Source of the DNA: Geothrix sp.
Lineage (GTDB): Bacteria > Acidobacteriota > Holophagae > Holophagales > Holophagaceae
Length of the DNA stretch: 64,000 nucleotides
Assembly: GCA_030824075.1 (NCBI GenBank)
Contig: JAVBYJ010000014.1
Location: forward strand, 1 to 64,000
Direction of reading: 5' to 3'
Both the position numbers and the translations under genes were made by a program. The notes under the pieces were generated by a model, which had not been told where the DNA came from, ran no database searches, and was given only the letters and a program-made list of their open reading frames with translations. Numbering within the stretch: the first letter of the stretch is position 1; the number at the start of each line of letters is the position of its first letter. This document shows positions 16,859-25,983 of this stretch, in pieces.

Positions 16859-18721
16859 ATGTCCCAAGCCGTCACGCCCCACCCGCAGGAAACGGTCCGC
16901 CAGATCCTGCAGCGTTATGACCGGGATCCGGGCGAACTGCTTCAGCTCCTTGTGGAGATCCAGCACACCTTCCACTACGTGCCCGAGGAGGCGGTGAGCC
17001 TCCTGGCGGACCACCTGCGGGTGACCCGCGCCCACGTCCGGGGCCTGGTGGGGTTCTACTCGTTCCTGAGCGACACCTTTCTCGGCGACTACGTCATCTA
17101 CATCAGCGACAACATCACCGACCGCATGCTGGGCAATCAGGACATGGCCAAGTACCTTTGCAGCCGCCTGGGCGTGAAGCTGGGCAAGGTGCGCTCCGAT
17201 GGCCGCGTGAGTGTGCAGTACACGTCCTGCACGGGCATGTGCGACCAGGGCCCCGCGGCCCTGGTCAATGGGATGCCCGTCACCCGGCTCAGCCGTGAGC
17301 GGGTGGACCGCATGGTGGAATTCATCACGGCCCGCACCCCGGTGACCGCCTGGCCCGAAGAGTTCTTCCAGGTGGAAGACAATTTCCGGCGATCGGACGT
17401 GCTCTTCCGTCGCGCCTTCGATCCGGGAACGGCGCTCAAGGCGGCCATGCTGAGGGGCGGCGACGAGACCCTGAAGGAGATCCAGTTCGAGGAGGCGGTG
17501 GATCCCGCCTCGGGCATCGCGTGGAAACGCGGGGCCGACGAGACGCTGAAGGAGATGTACCGCTCAGACTTGCGGGGCCGGGGTGGAGCAGGCTTCAAGG
17601 CCGCCATCAAATGGGAAACCTGCCGGGATATCTCCGCCCCGGAGCGCTATGTGGTGTGCAATGCGGACGAGGGCGAGCCTGGCACCTTCAAGGACCGGGT
17701 ACTGCTCAGCAGTTACGCCGACATGGTGTTCGAGGGGATGACCGTCTGCGCCTACGTGGTGGGTGCGGGCCGGGGCATCCTCTACATTCGCCAGGAATAC
17801 TGGTATCTCAAGACCCACCTGGAGGCAGTGCTGGCGCGGCGCCGCGAGGCAGGCCTGCTGGGCAAGAATATTCTTGGGACCGGCTACGCCTTCGATATCG
17901 CCATCCACTGGGGCGCCGGGGCCTACATCTGCGGCATGGAATCCGCGATGATCGAATCCATCGAAGGCAAGCGCGGCAAACCCCGCAAGCGCTGGCCCCT
18001 TCCCGTGGTGGCTGGCGTGGAGAAGCGACCCACGGTGGTGAACAACGTGGAGACCTTCGCCGCCGCGGCCATGGTGGCGTTGAAAGGCGGCGTCTGGTTC
18101 GCCGGTCACGGCACCATGCACTCCACGGGCACCAAGCTCTTCTGCGTTTCCGGCGACTGTGAGCGCCCCGGCATCTACGAGTACCCCTTCGGCGTGAGCA
18201 TCCGGGAGATCCTCCGCGACTGCGGCGGGCTCGACGCTCGGGCCGTCCAGGTGAGCGGACCTTCTGGCACCACCATCACCCGGCCGGAGTTCGACCGTGT
18301 CCTGGCCTACGAGGATCTCGCCACCGTCGGCACCTTCATGGTGTTCAACCATGAGCGGGACATGTTCGAAGTGGTGCAGAACTTCACCCACTTCTTCCAG
18401 CATGAGAGCTGCGGTCTCTGCACGCCCTGCCGCGTGGGCACCAGCCTGCTGGCCAACTTGGTGGATAAAGTGGCCGCCGGCAAGGGCAGCCCGCTGGACC
18501 TGGAAGAGGTGCAGAAGATCAGCCAGCTCATGAAGACCACCGCCCATTGCGGCTTGGGGCAGACCGCGCCCAACCACCTCATCGACAGCCTGGTGAAGTT
18601 CCGGGGCGACTGGGAGAAACGGATGATGGTCACAGGGTTCGTGCCGGCCTTCGATCTCGATGCATCCCTGGAAGAGGCCCGCCAGCTCACGGGTCGTGAC
18701 GACGTCGCAGCCCACTTGTGA
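16859..18721 (+). CDS. hoxF: NAD-reducing [NiFe] hydrogenase diaphorase subunit HoxF (NuoE-NuoF fusion)
   Basis: Flavin-containing subunit that passes electrons between NAD(H) and the iron-sulfur chain of the bidirectional hydrogenase. About 620 residues: a NuoE-like N-terminal domain (about 1-165) fused to a NuoF-like domain with GRGGAGFKAAIKW (FMN/NADH loop), NADEGEPGTFKDR and the 4Fe-4S ligands CGLCTPC plus a later Cys in AHCGLGQ. Start 16859 is chosen for GGAGG nine bases upstream. In the NuoE part only the second Cys pair (CTGMC) survives; the first pair is Ser and Asp. It heads hoxFUYH-hoxW-hypABF. Confidence 0.94.
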   Translation: MSQAVTPHPQETVRQILQRYDRDPGELLQLLVEIQHTFHYVPEEAVSLLADHLRVTRAHVRGLVGFYSFLSDTFLGDYVIYISDNITDRMLGNQDMAKYLCSRLGVKLGKVRSDGRVSVQYTSCTGMCDQGPAALVNGMPVTRLSRERVDRMVEFITARTPVTAWPEEFFQVEDNFRRSDVLFRRAFDPGTALKAAMLRGGDETLKEIQFEEAVDPASGIAWKRGADETLKEMYRSDLRGRGGAGFKAAIKWETCRDISAPERYVVCNADEGEPGTFKDRVLLSSYADMVFEGMTVCAYVVGAGRGILYIRQEYWYLKTHLEAVLARRREAGLLGKNILGTGYAFDIAIHWGAGAYICGMESAMIESIEGKRGKPRKRWPLPVVAGVEKRPTVVNNVETFAAAAMVALKGGVWFAGHGTMHSTGTKLFCVSGDCERPGIYEYPFGVSIREILRDCGGLDARAVQVSGPSGTTITRPEFDRVLAYEDLATVGTFMVFNHERDMFEVVQNFTHFFQHESCGLCTPCRVGTSLLANLVDKVAAGKGSPLDLEEVQKISQLMKTTAHCGLGQTAPNHLIDSLVKFRGDWEKRMMVTGFVPAFDLDASLEEARQLTGRDDVAAHL

Positions 18722-18732
18722 GGGGATGAATC

Positions 18733-19473
18733 ATGTGCCCTGATTCCATCAAGACCTTCTTTCTCGATGGCCGGGAAATCCCGTTCAGGGAGGGCCAGTC
18801 GGTATTCGATGCCGCCATGACCGCCGGGGCCTTCATCCCGCATCTCTGCCACAACCCCGATTATGAGCCCCACAGCAGTTGCCGGCTGTGCACGGTGATC
18901 GTGAATGGCCGTCCCTTCGCCTCCTGCACCCAGCCCGCCGTGGCGGGACAGATGGTACAGAGCGACACGCCCGAGCTGCGCGAGATGCGCCGGGTCCTCA
19001 CCCAGATGCTGTTCGTGGAGGGGAACCACTACTGTCCATCCTGCGAGAAAAGCGGGAATTGCAAGCTCCAGGCCACGGCCTATGACCTGGGTCTCCAGGA
19101 CAATCACTTCCCTCAGTTCTTCCCGAAGCGTGAGCTGGACGCCTCCCATGCCGAGATCATCCTCGACCGCGATCGCTGCATCCTGTGCGGTCTCTGCGTG
19201 CGGGTAAGCAGGGATGTGGACAAGAAGAGCGTGTTCGCCATGACCGGCCGCGGCATCCACACCGTGATCGTGGTGGATTCTCCCAGCGGCCTCCTGAAGG
19301 ACAGCAAGGTCACGGCCCAGGATGAGGCTGTGCAGCACTGTCCGGTGGGTGCCCTCCTCCTCAAGGGGAAGGGATTCGACGTGCCCATCGGCGAACGCAT
19401 CTACGACAAGGCGCCTATCGCCGAGGATAGCGTCGCGAAATTCCAGGCCCGGGAGGCGCACATCCATGGCTAG
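18733..19473 (+). CDS. hoxU: [NiFe] hydrogenase diaphorase subunit HoxU (NuoG-like)
   Basis: Iron-sulfur subunit that links HoxF to the hydrogenase module HoxYH. The 246 residues show an N-terminal 2Fe-2S ferredoxin domain (CHNPDY...CRLC...C), the His-Cys3 4Fe-4S motif (H..CPSCEKSGNC) and a ferredoxin-like CILCGLCVR region with a later CP. This is the short NuoG-type arrangement typical of HoxU. It starts 11 nt after hoxF and overlaps the start of hoxY by 8 nt. Confidence 0.93.
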   Translation: MCPDSIKTFFLDGREIPFREGQSVFDAAMTAGAFIPHLCHNPDYEPHSSCRLCTVIVNGRPFASCTQPAVAGQMVQSDTPELREMRRVLTQMLFVEGNHYCPSCEKSGNCKLQATAYDLGLQDNHFPQFFPKRELDASHAEIILDRDRCILCGLCVRVSRDVDKKSVFAMTGRGIHTVIVVDSPSGLLKDSKVTAQDEAVQHCPVGALLLKGKGFDVPIGERIYDKAPIAEDSVAKFQAREAHIHG

Positions 19474-20008
19474 CAAACTGAAAGTCGCCACTTGTTCCCT
19501 GGCGGGCTGCTTCGGCTGCCACATGTCCCTCCTGGACATCGATGAGCGTCTGCTGGATCTGTTGGAGGTCGTGGAATTCGACCGCAGCCCCATCAATGAC
19601 ATCAAGCTGATCGAAGGCATGGTGGATCTCGGCCTCGTGGAGGGCGGGCTTTGCAACGCCGAGAACGTGCATGTGCTGAAACACTTCCGGGAACACTGCC
19701 GGATCATCGTATCCGTGGGCGAATGCGCCATTACGGGCGGCATCCCCTCCATGCGGAACCACCACGCCCTGAAAGAATGCCTGGAGGAGGCCTACATTCG
19801 CGGCGTCGGAGTGGAGAACGCCCACATCCCCAACGACCCTGAGATTCCGCTCCTGCTGAACAAGGTCTATCCGCTGCACGAGGTCGTGAAGGTGGACTAC
19901 TTCCTGCCGGGTTGCCCGCCCTCGGCGGACGCCTTCTGGCACTTCCTCACGGAACTCATCGCTGGCCGCGATCCCAGCCTGCCCCTCCAGCTTCTCCGCT
20001 ACGACTGA
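19466..20008 (+). CDS. hoxY: [NiFe] hydrogenase small subunit HoxY
   Basis: 180 residues. Carries the proximal 4Fe-4S cluster next to the Ni-Fe site: CSLAGCFGCH near the N-terminus, GECAITGG in the middle and LPGCPPSAD near the C-terminus supply the cysteines. The short length without signal peptide fits the cytoplasmic bidirectional (group 3d-type) enzymes. Start 19466 has GGGAGG upstream and lies inside the end of hoxU. Confidence 0.94.
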   Translation: MASKLKVATCSLAGCFGCHMSLLDIDERLLDLLEVVEFDRSPINDIKLIEGMVDLGLVEGGLCNAENVHVLKHFREHCRIIVSVGECAITGGIPSMRNHHALKECLEEAYIRGVGVENAHIPNDPEIPLLLNKVYPLHEVVKVDYFLPGCPPSADAFWHFLTELIAGRDPSLPLQLLRYD

Positions 20009-20023
20009 CCGGGAGACCCATCC

Positions 20024-21514
20024 ATGAGCCGCATCCTGGAAACCGCCGCCAATCCCCGTGACCTCAGGCGGGTCGTGATCGAGCCGGTCACCCGCGTGGA
20101 AGGACACGGGAAGGTCACCCTCCTCCTTGATGAACAGAACCGCATCCACCAGGTTCGCCTGCACATCGTGGAGTTCCGGGGCTTCGAGAAGTTCATCCAG
20201 GGCCGGCCCTACTGGGAAGTGCCCATCCTGGTGCAGCGCCTCTGTGGCATCTGTCCCGTGAGCCACCACCTCGCGGCGTCCAAGGCGGTGGACATGCTGG
20301 TGGGTGCCCGTCAGCTCACGCCCACCGCGGAGAAACTGCGCCGACTGCTCCATGTGGGGCAGATGCTCCAGTCCCATGCCCTCCACTTCTTCCACCTGGC
20401 CAGCCCGGACCTGCTCTTCGGGTTCGATTCGGATCTGGAGCGGCGGAACATCATCGGGGTCATCGCGGCCCATCCAGACCTCGCCCTGCAGGGCGTCAAG
20501 CTCCGGAAGTACGGCCAGGAGGTCATCCGCCATATCTCGGGCAAGCGGATCCACGGCGTAGCCGCCATTCCGGGTGGCATGAACAAGGCGCTGACGGTTG
20601 CGGAGCGGGACACGATGCAGCGCGATATCGCGCAGATGGTGGCCTGGAGCCGGGCCGCGGTGGACCTCAGCCACAAGGTGTTCGAATCCAGCGAGCACAG
20701 CCCGCATTTCGGGGTTTTCCCCTCCAACCACCTCAGCCTCATCGGGTCCGGCGGCGAGTTGGACTTCTACGATGGCGGCCTGCGGGCCCGGGACGCCGAA
20801 GGCGCCACCATCTTCGATCACGTGGATTACCTCCACTACAACCGCTACATCCGTGAGGAAGTGAAATCCTGGTCGTACATGAAGTTCCCTTTCATCATCG
20901 GCAAGGGCTCGGAAGAGGGCTGGTACCGAGTGGGCCCCTTGGCCCGCCTCAACACCTGCGACTCGATCACCACTCCCCTGGCCGAGGCGGAACGCCAGAC
21001 ATTCCGGGCCGCCGCGGGCGGCGGGATGCAGCACGCGACCCTTGCCTACCACTGGGCCCGCATGATCGAGATGCTCCACGCGGCCGAGGAGATCGAACGG
21101 CTGTTGGAGGATCCGGACATCCTGGGCACGGATCTGGTCACGAAGGGGGAACGGGCCCTGGAGGGTGTGGGCCTGGTGGAGGCACCCCGCGGCACCCTCT
21201 TCCACCACTACAAGATCAACGAGAACGATGTCGTCGAGAAGGCCAACCTCATCGTGAGCACCACCAACAACAACCAGGCCATGAACGAGGCCGTGCGCCA
21301 GGTGGCCGCCCGCTACCTGGACGGGAAGAAGCTGACCGAGGGCCTGCTCAACCACATCGAAGTGGCCATCCGCGCCTATGATCCATGTCTTTCCTGCGCC
21401 ACCCACGCCCTGGGGAAGATGCCGCTGCAGGTCGACCTGCTGGACGTCGAGGGCCACCTGGTGGACCGGCTGGTCAAGGGCTCCGACGGCACCCTCACGT
21501 GCGAACAGGCGTAG
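20024..21514 (+). CDS. hoxH: [NiFe] hydrogenase large subunit HoxH
   Basis: Catalytic subunit holding the Ni-Fe(CN)2CO site. 496 residues with both metal-binding motifs: RLCGICPVSH near the N-terminus and DPCLSCATHALGK near the C-terminus. A C-terminal extension of about 30 residues follows the second motif and should be cleaved by the HoxW protease during maturation. It sits between hoxY and hoxW, as expected for a NAD-linked Hox enzyme. Confidence 0.96.
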   Translation: MSRILETAANPRDLRRVVIEPVTRVEGHGKVTLLLDEQNRIHQVRLHIVEFRGFEKFIQGRPYWEVPILVQRLCGICPVSHHLAASKAVDMLVGARQLTPTAEKLRRLLHVGQMLQSHALHFFHLASPDLLFGFDSDLERRNIIGVIAAHPDLALQGVKLRKYGQEVIRHISGKRIHGVAAIPGGMNKALTVAERDTMQRDIAQMVAWSRAAVDLSHKVFESSEHSPHFGVFPSNHLSLIGSGGELDFYDGGLRARDAEGATIFDHVDYLHYNRYIREEVKSWSYMKFPFIIGKGSEEGWYRVGPLARLNTCDSITTPLAEAERQTFRAAAGGGMQHATLAYHWARMIEMLHAAEEIERLLEDPDILGTDLVTKGERALEGVGLVEAPRGTLFHHYKINENDVVEKANLIVSTTNNNQAMNEAVRQVAARYLDGKKLTEGLLNHIEVAIRAYDPCLSCATHALGKMPLQVDLLDVEGHLVDRLVKGSDGTLTCEQA

Positions 21515-21520
21515 ATCTTC

Positions 21521-22006
21521 ATGGGCGCACGCATCGTTGTTTTCGGCTATGGCAATCCCAGCCGGGGCGATGATGCCCTCGGGCCCATGCTGCTGGAACG
21601 CGCCGAAGCCTGGCTCGCCGGACAGCCCGGCTTGTCCGTGGAACCCGTGGCGGATTTCCAGCTGCAGATCGAACACGCCATGGACCTGCAGGAGCGCGAC
21701 CTCGCCCTCTTCCTGGATGCCGATGTGGCTTGCCCGGCACCCTTCGCCCTGCGCCGTGCGGTGCCGGACCAGGACGCCAGCTTCACCACCCACGAGCTGA
21801 GCCCTGGGGCGGTGCTTCAGGTCTTCCGCGACGTGATGGGTCAGGATCCGCCGCCCGCCTACGTTCTCAGCGTGCGCGGGGAACGGTTCGAGCTGGGTGA
21901 GGCTCTCGGCCCGGCCGCGGCGCGGCATTTGGACGCAGCCTGGACCTTCCTGCAACAGCTGCTCCTGGATGGACGGCCCGAGGCTTGGGAAGAGTGGGTA
22001 GGCTAA
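21521..22006 (+). CDS. hoxW: Hydrogenase maturation endopeptidase HoxW
   Basis: A 161-residue protease of the HyaD/HycI/HoxW family that removes the C-terminal peptide of the large subunit after nickel insertion. The GYGNPSRGDDALGP motif contains the family's Asp (a nickel ligand), FLDADVAC supplies the second acidic site and the TTHELSPG segment the His. Placed 6 nt after hoxH, its presumed substrate. Confidence 0.9.
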   Translation: MGARIVVFGYGNPSRGDDALGPMLLERAEAWLAGQPGLSVEPVADFQLQIEHAMDLQERDLALFLDADVACPAPFALRRAVPDQDASFTTHELSPGAVLQVFRDVMGQDPPPAYVLSVRGERFELGEALGPAAARHLDAAWTFLQQLLLDGRPEAWEEWVG

Positions 22007-22010
22007 GCCC

Positions 22011-22352
22011 ATGCATGAACTCTCCCTGATGGAAGGTCTGGTGCAGGGCATCCAGGAGGAAGCCTTGCACCAGAAATTTACGAGGGTCCATCACGTGCGC
22101 CTGGAAGTCGGACGCCTGGCGGGTGTCGAGGTGGAGGCCCTGCGCTTTGCCTTCGGCCCAGCCACCGAAGGGACCCTCATGGAAGGGGCCCACCTGGAAA
22201 TCCTTGAACGGCCTGGCCAAGGCGTGTGCCAGGCCTGCGGGCAGGAGGTGGAGGTCGAGACCCGTTTCGACCTCTGTCCGGTGTGCGGCGAGGGCTTCGT
22301 GGCGATCACCAGCGGCACCGAACTGCGCGTCAAAGATCTGGACGTCGACTAG
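22011..22352 (+). CDS. hypA: Hydrogenase nickel-incorporation protein HypA
   Basis: 113 residues. N-terminal MHELSL provides the Met-His-Glu nickel site, and two CxxC pairs (CQAC and CPVC) form the structural zinc site. It delivers nickel to the large subunit together with HypB, which follows directly. Confidence 0.96.
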   Translation: MHELSLMEGLVQGIQEEALHQKFTRVHHVRLEVGRLAGVEVEALRFAFGPATEGTLMEGAHLEILERPGQGVCQACGQEVEVETRFDLCPVCGEGFVAITSGTELRVKDLDVD

Positions 22353-22366
22353 GAACAGGAGATCCC

Positions 22367-23122
22367 ATGTGCACCACCTGCGGATGCGGCGGAGAAGCGA
22401 GGCTGGAGCATCAACCTCACAGTCACGCACACCCTGACCAGGGGCCCGCGCGGCCAGGCCGCCGCCGCATCAGCCTGGAACAGAGCCTGCTGGCCAAGAA
22501 TGACGCCCTGGCAGCCCTGAACCGCCAGGCCTTCCTGGCCCGCGGCATCCTGGCGCTGAACCTCGTGAGCAGCCCCGGTTCCGGCAAGACCACCCTGCTG
22601 GAGCAGACCATCCTGCGCCTCAGGGGCCGAGTTCCCGTGGTGGTGATCGAAGGCGATCAGCAGACCAGCCAGGACGCGGATCGCATCCGGGCGGCCGGGG
22701 CCCCGGCCATCCAGATCAACACCGGAAAGGGCTGTCACCTCGACGCCCACATGGTGGGCCACGCCTTCGAATCCCTGGCGCCCGCTGAAGGTACGGTGCT
22801 GATGATCGAGAATGTGGGAAACCTGGTCTGTCCGGCGGCCTTCGATCTGGGCGAGGCGCACAAGGTGGTGATCCTTTCCGTCACCGAGGGCGAGGACAAG
22901 CCCTTGAAATACCCCGATATGTTCGCCGCCGCGGACCTGATGCTGCTGAACAAGGTGGATCTGCTGCCCCATGTGCGCTTCGATATGGAGCGCTGCCTCG
23001 GGTACGCCCGCCGCGTGAACCCGGCTATGGAGGTATTGCGGGTCTCAGCCCAGAGTGGCGAAGGTTTGGAGGGGTGGATCCACTGGATCGAGGCCCACCG
23101 GCCGAGCCTCCAGAAGGCCTGA
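22367..23122 (+). CDS. hypB: Hydrogenase nickel-incorporation GTPase HypB
   Basis: 251 residues with an N-terminal CTTCGCGG metal site, a short His-rich stretch (HQPHSHAH), and a SIMIBI GTPase domain with [12 protein letters not shown] (P-loop), EGDQQTS and NKVD. The short His run may store little nickel. Start 22367 has AGGAG and gives the metal-binding N-terminus of the family. Its stop overlaps the hypF start. Confidence 0.95.
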   Translation: MCTTCGCGGEARLEHQPHSHAHPDQGPARPGRRRISLEQSLLAKNDALAALNRQAFLARGILALNLVSSPGSGKTTLLEQTILRLRGRVPVVVIEGDQQTSQDADRIRAAGAPAIQINTGKGCHLDAHMVGHAFESLAPAEGTVLMIENVGNLVCPAAFDLGEAHKVVILSVTEGEDKPLKYPDMFAAADLMLLNKVDLLPHVRFDMERCLGYARRVNPAMEVLRVSAQSGEGLEGWIHWIEAHRPSLQKA

Positions 23123-25371
23123 TGCCAAGGCGCCGCATCCAGGTCCGGGGCGTCGTCCAGGGCGTGGGCTTCCGGCCCGCGGTGTACCGGCTGGCCCATG
23201 CCCAGGGCCTGAGCGGGTGCGTCTGGAACCATGCGGAAGGCGTCACCATCGAGGTCCAGGGCAGCGCCGTGGCGGTGTCGGCGTTTGAACAGGCGCTGCA
23301 GAGTGGTATCCCGCCACCGGCGCGGGTGCAGGCTCTCGCCACCCAAGACATGGACGAGATTCCAGGTGAGACCGGCTTCCGGATCCTGGCCAGCGGTGCC
23401 GGGACGGAGATGCGTCCCGTCGTGCCTCCGGACCTGGCGGTGTGCGAGGCCTGTGCCGCCGAGATGGACACCCTGGGGGAACGGCGCCACCGCTATCCCT
23501 TCACCAACTGCACCCGCTGCGGACCCCGCTACACGATCATCGAAAGCCTGCCCTACGACCGACCCCAGACCGCCATGAAGGCCTTTCCACTCTGCCCGGA
23601 TTGCGCGCGGGAGTACCGCGATCCGACGGATCGCCGCTTCCACGCGCAGCCGGTGGCCTGCCCCGCCTGTGGCCCACGGCTGACCCTGCGGCACGCGGAT
23701 GGATCGGCCCGAGCCGAAGGAGAAGCCGCGCTCCAGGCCGCTTCCGTGGCACTGCGGGCCGGGGCGGTACTCGCCCTGAAGGGACTGGGCGGCTACCAGC
23801 TGCTGGTGGATGCGACCTCCGACGAGGCCGTGCGCCGCCTGCGGAGCCGCAAGCGGCGGGAGGATAAACCCCTGGCCGTGATGTTCCCGGATCTGGCACA
23901 CCTGCTTCAGGCCTGCGAAGCGAGCGCGGAGGAAACCGTTTGGCTCACTTCCCCGGAGGCACCGATCCTCTTGCTGCGTCGCAGTGAGGCAGGCGCGGTG
24001 GTGGAAGCGGTCGCCCCCGGAAACCCTCTGCTCGGCGCCTTTCTTCCCTATACGCCGCTGCATCGCCTGCTGCTGACGGACGTCGACCGGCCCCTGGTCT
24101 GCACCTCGGGCAACCTCAGCGACGAGCCCATGGCCTTCGAGGATGAGGAAGCCCTGGGCCGACTGGGCGGTCTCGCGGACCTTTTCCTCACCCACGATCG
24201 ACCCATCCTGCGACCCGTGGATGATTCCGTGCTGCGGGTGGACGGGGATGGCCCGACCCTCCTCCGCCGCGCCCGCGGCTTCGCACCCCTGGCGGTGCCG
24301 TTGGCCCTGAAAGGTCCGTGTGTGCTGGCTTTGGGCGCACACCAGAAGAACACCATCGCCCTGCTGAAAGGGGGCGAGCTGATCATGAGCCAGCACCTGG
24401 GCGATCTCACCAGCCCGGACGGTGCCGACCTCCTGGCGCGCACGGTGGAGGATCTGCTGGCCTTCTTCGGGGCCCGTCCGGAGAGGCTCGCCTGCGACCT
24501 GCATCCGGACTACGCCAGTACGAGCCTTGCGGAGCGTTTGGCGGCTGAGTGGGAGATCCCGCTGGTGCGCGTCCAGCACCATCACGCCCACGGAGCGGCC
24601 TGTGCGGCAGAGCGTGGCCTGAAGGGGCCGGTGCTGGCCCTGGCCTGGGATGGCACGGGGCTGGGCATCGACGGCACCCTGTGGGGCGGCGAGGCGCTGC
24701 GGATCGAGGGAAGCACCTTCGAGCGGGTGGGCCACCTCCGGCCCTTCCCGTTGCCCGGTGGTGAAGCTGCGGTGCGCGAACCGCGCCGGAGCGCCTGCGG
24801 CCTGCTCTGGGCCACGCGGGGGGAGGCGGCTCCGCCACCGGATTTGGCCGCCGCGTTCGACGGGCCGGATTGGGCTTTGCTCCAGGCCATGCTGGCCAAG
24901 GGTCTCCACAGCCCGGTCACGTCCAGCATCGGTCGTCTTTTCGATGCGGTGGCCGCCCTGGTGGGCCTGCAGGCGCGGCGGGGCTTCGAGGGGCAGGCGG
25001 CCATGGCTTTGGAGTTCGCCGCGGGAGAGCGCGCCGCGTCGCCGTATCCCTGGGAGATCAAGGAGGGCATCGCCGATCCAACCCTCCTGGTGGAAGCGGT
25101 CCTGTCGGATCTGGCCGCAGGCCGGGAGGCCGCCTTCGTCGCGGCCCGCTTCCACGCTGCCCTGGCGGACCTGGCCCTGGCCTGGGCGCGGCTGGGCGGC
25201 CTGGCGGATGTGGTGCTGTCCGGCGGCTGTTTCCAGAATGCCCTGCTCACAGCCCGAGTCCGCGCGAGGCTTTCGGGCGCAGGCTTCCGCGTCCACCGCC
25301 ACCACCTGTTTCCCCCCAACGACGGCAGCATCTCTCTCGGCCAGGCCGCCGTCGCGCTCCTGGAACCCTAG
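23122..25371 (+). CDS. hypF: Carbamoyltransferase HypF
   Basis: Makes the thiocarbamate from which the cyanide ligands of the Ni-Fe site are produced, working with HypE. 749 residues: acylphosphatase domain (RGVVQGVGFRPAVYRLA), two CxxC...CxxC zinc-finger pairs (about residues 105-185), a YrdC-like domain and a Kae1-like domain with HHHAHGAACA. The ATG overlaps the hypB stop. It is the last gene of the rightward block; hypC, hypD and hypE are 9.5 kb away. Confidence 0.96.
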   Translation: MPRRRIQVRGVVQGVGFRPAVYRLAHAQGLSGCVWNHAEGVTIEVQGSAVAVSAFEQALQSGIPPPARVQALATQDMDEIPGETGFRILASGAGTEMRPVVPPDLAVCEACAAEMDTLGERRHRYPFTNCTRCGPRYTIIESLPYDRPQTAMKAFPLCPDCAREYRDPTDRRFHAQPVACPACGPRLTLRHADGSARAEGEAALQAASVALRAGAVLALKGLGGYQLLVDATSDEAVRRLRSRKRREDKPLAVMFPDLAHLLQACEASAEETVWLTSPEAPILLLRRSEAGAVVEAVAPGNPLLGAFLPYTPLHRLLLTDVDRPLVCTSGNLSDEPMAFEDEEALGRLGGLADLFLTHDRPILRPVDDSVLRVDGDGPTLLRRARGFAPLAVPLALKGPCVLALGAHQKNTIALLKGGELIMSQHLGDLTSPDGADLLARTVEDLLAFFGARPERLACDLHPDYASTSLAERLAAEWEIPLVRVQHHHAHGAACAAERGLKGPVLALAWDGTGLGIDGTLWGGEALRIEGSTFERVGHLRPFPLPGGEAAVREPRRSACGLLWATRGEAAPPPDLAAAFDGPDWALLQAMLAKGLHSPVTSSIGRLFDAVAALVGLQARRGFEGQAAMALEFAAGERAASPYPWEIKEGIADPTLLVEAVLSDLAAGREAAFVAARFHAALADLALAWARLGGLADVVLSGGCFQNALLTARVRARLSGAGFRVHRHHLFPPNDGSISLGQAAVALLEP

Positions 25372-25413
25372 AGCACCGGGGCGATGGAGAGACGGGCTGA
25401 GAGCCGTTCCTGA

Positions 25414-25983
25414 CTATCGGTTTGCGGCGGACTCGCCCACCAGGTCCTCGGCGGCGCGGGCGAGGTAGCTCTCCAGCAACGCGGGCACCTGGCTCGGTGT
25501 GAGCGGCCCGTGGACCTCATCGCCGATCATCACCACCGGGGCGAGCCCGCAGGTGCCAACGCAGCGGGTGCTTTCCAGGCTGAAGACGCCGTCCTTGCTC
25601 GTTTCTCCAAAGCGGATGCCCAGCTCGTCCGTGAGCTTCTGGGCGATCTTTTCCGCGCCCTTCACATAGCAGGCCGTGCCGAGGCAGACGTTGATGAGGT
25701 ATTTGCCCCGGGGCTGAAGCCGGAAGTAGTGATAGAAGGTGGCGACGCCCGTGACTTTGGCCAGGGGAATCTGCATCAGCTGGGCCACGGCCTCCAAGTG
25801 CCCGGGGCCCAGGTGGCCGAAGTGGGCCTGCACCATGTGGAGGGTGGCGATGAGCATGCTTTCGTTTCGCTCCCGCTGCCGGTTCTCATCGATGAAGGCG
25901 AGGATGGGCTCGGGCAGCATGGCGCGGTAGCCGCGTTCCAGCTCGGGCCAGTTGTCATGGGTGCAGTGGCAGCAGGCGCTCAT
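25414..25983 (-). CDS. hydC: HydC: NuoE-like subunit of trimeric [FeFe] hydrogenase
   Basis: A 189-residue thioredoxin-fold 2Fe-2S protein with all four ligands: CLGTAC and CVGTC. It resembles NuoE and the HydC subunit of NAD(H)-linked, often electron-bifurcating, [FeFe] hydrogenases. The N-terminal CCHCTHDNW is extra to the core. The start overlaps the hydA stop by 4 nt. Whether this enzyme bifurcates between NADH and ferredoxin is inference from subunit composition. Confidence 0.88.
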   Translation of the reverse strand: MSACCHCTHDNWPELERGYRAMLPEPILAFIDENRQRERNESMLIATLHMVQAHFGHLGPGHLEAVAQLMQIPLAKVTGVATFYHYFRLQPRGKYLINVCLGTACYVKGAEKIAQKLTDELGIRFGETSKDGVFSLESTRCVGTCGLAPVVMIGDEVHGPLTPSQVPALLESYLARAAEDLVGESAANR

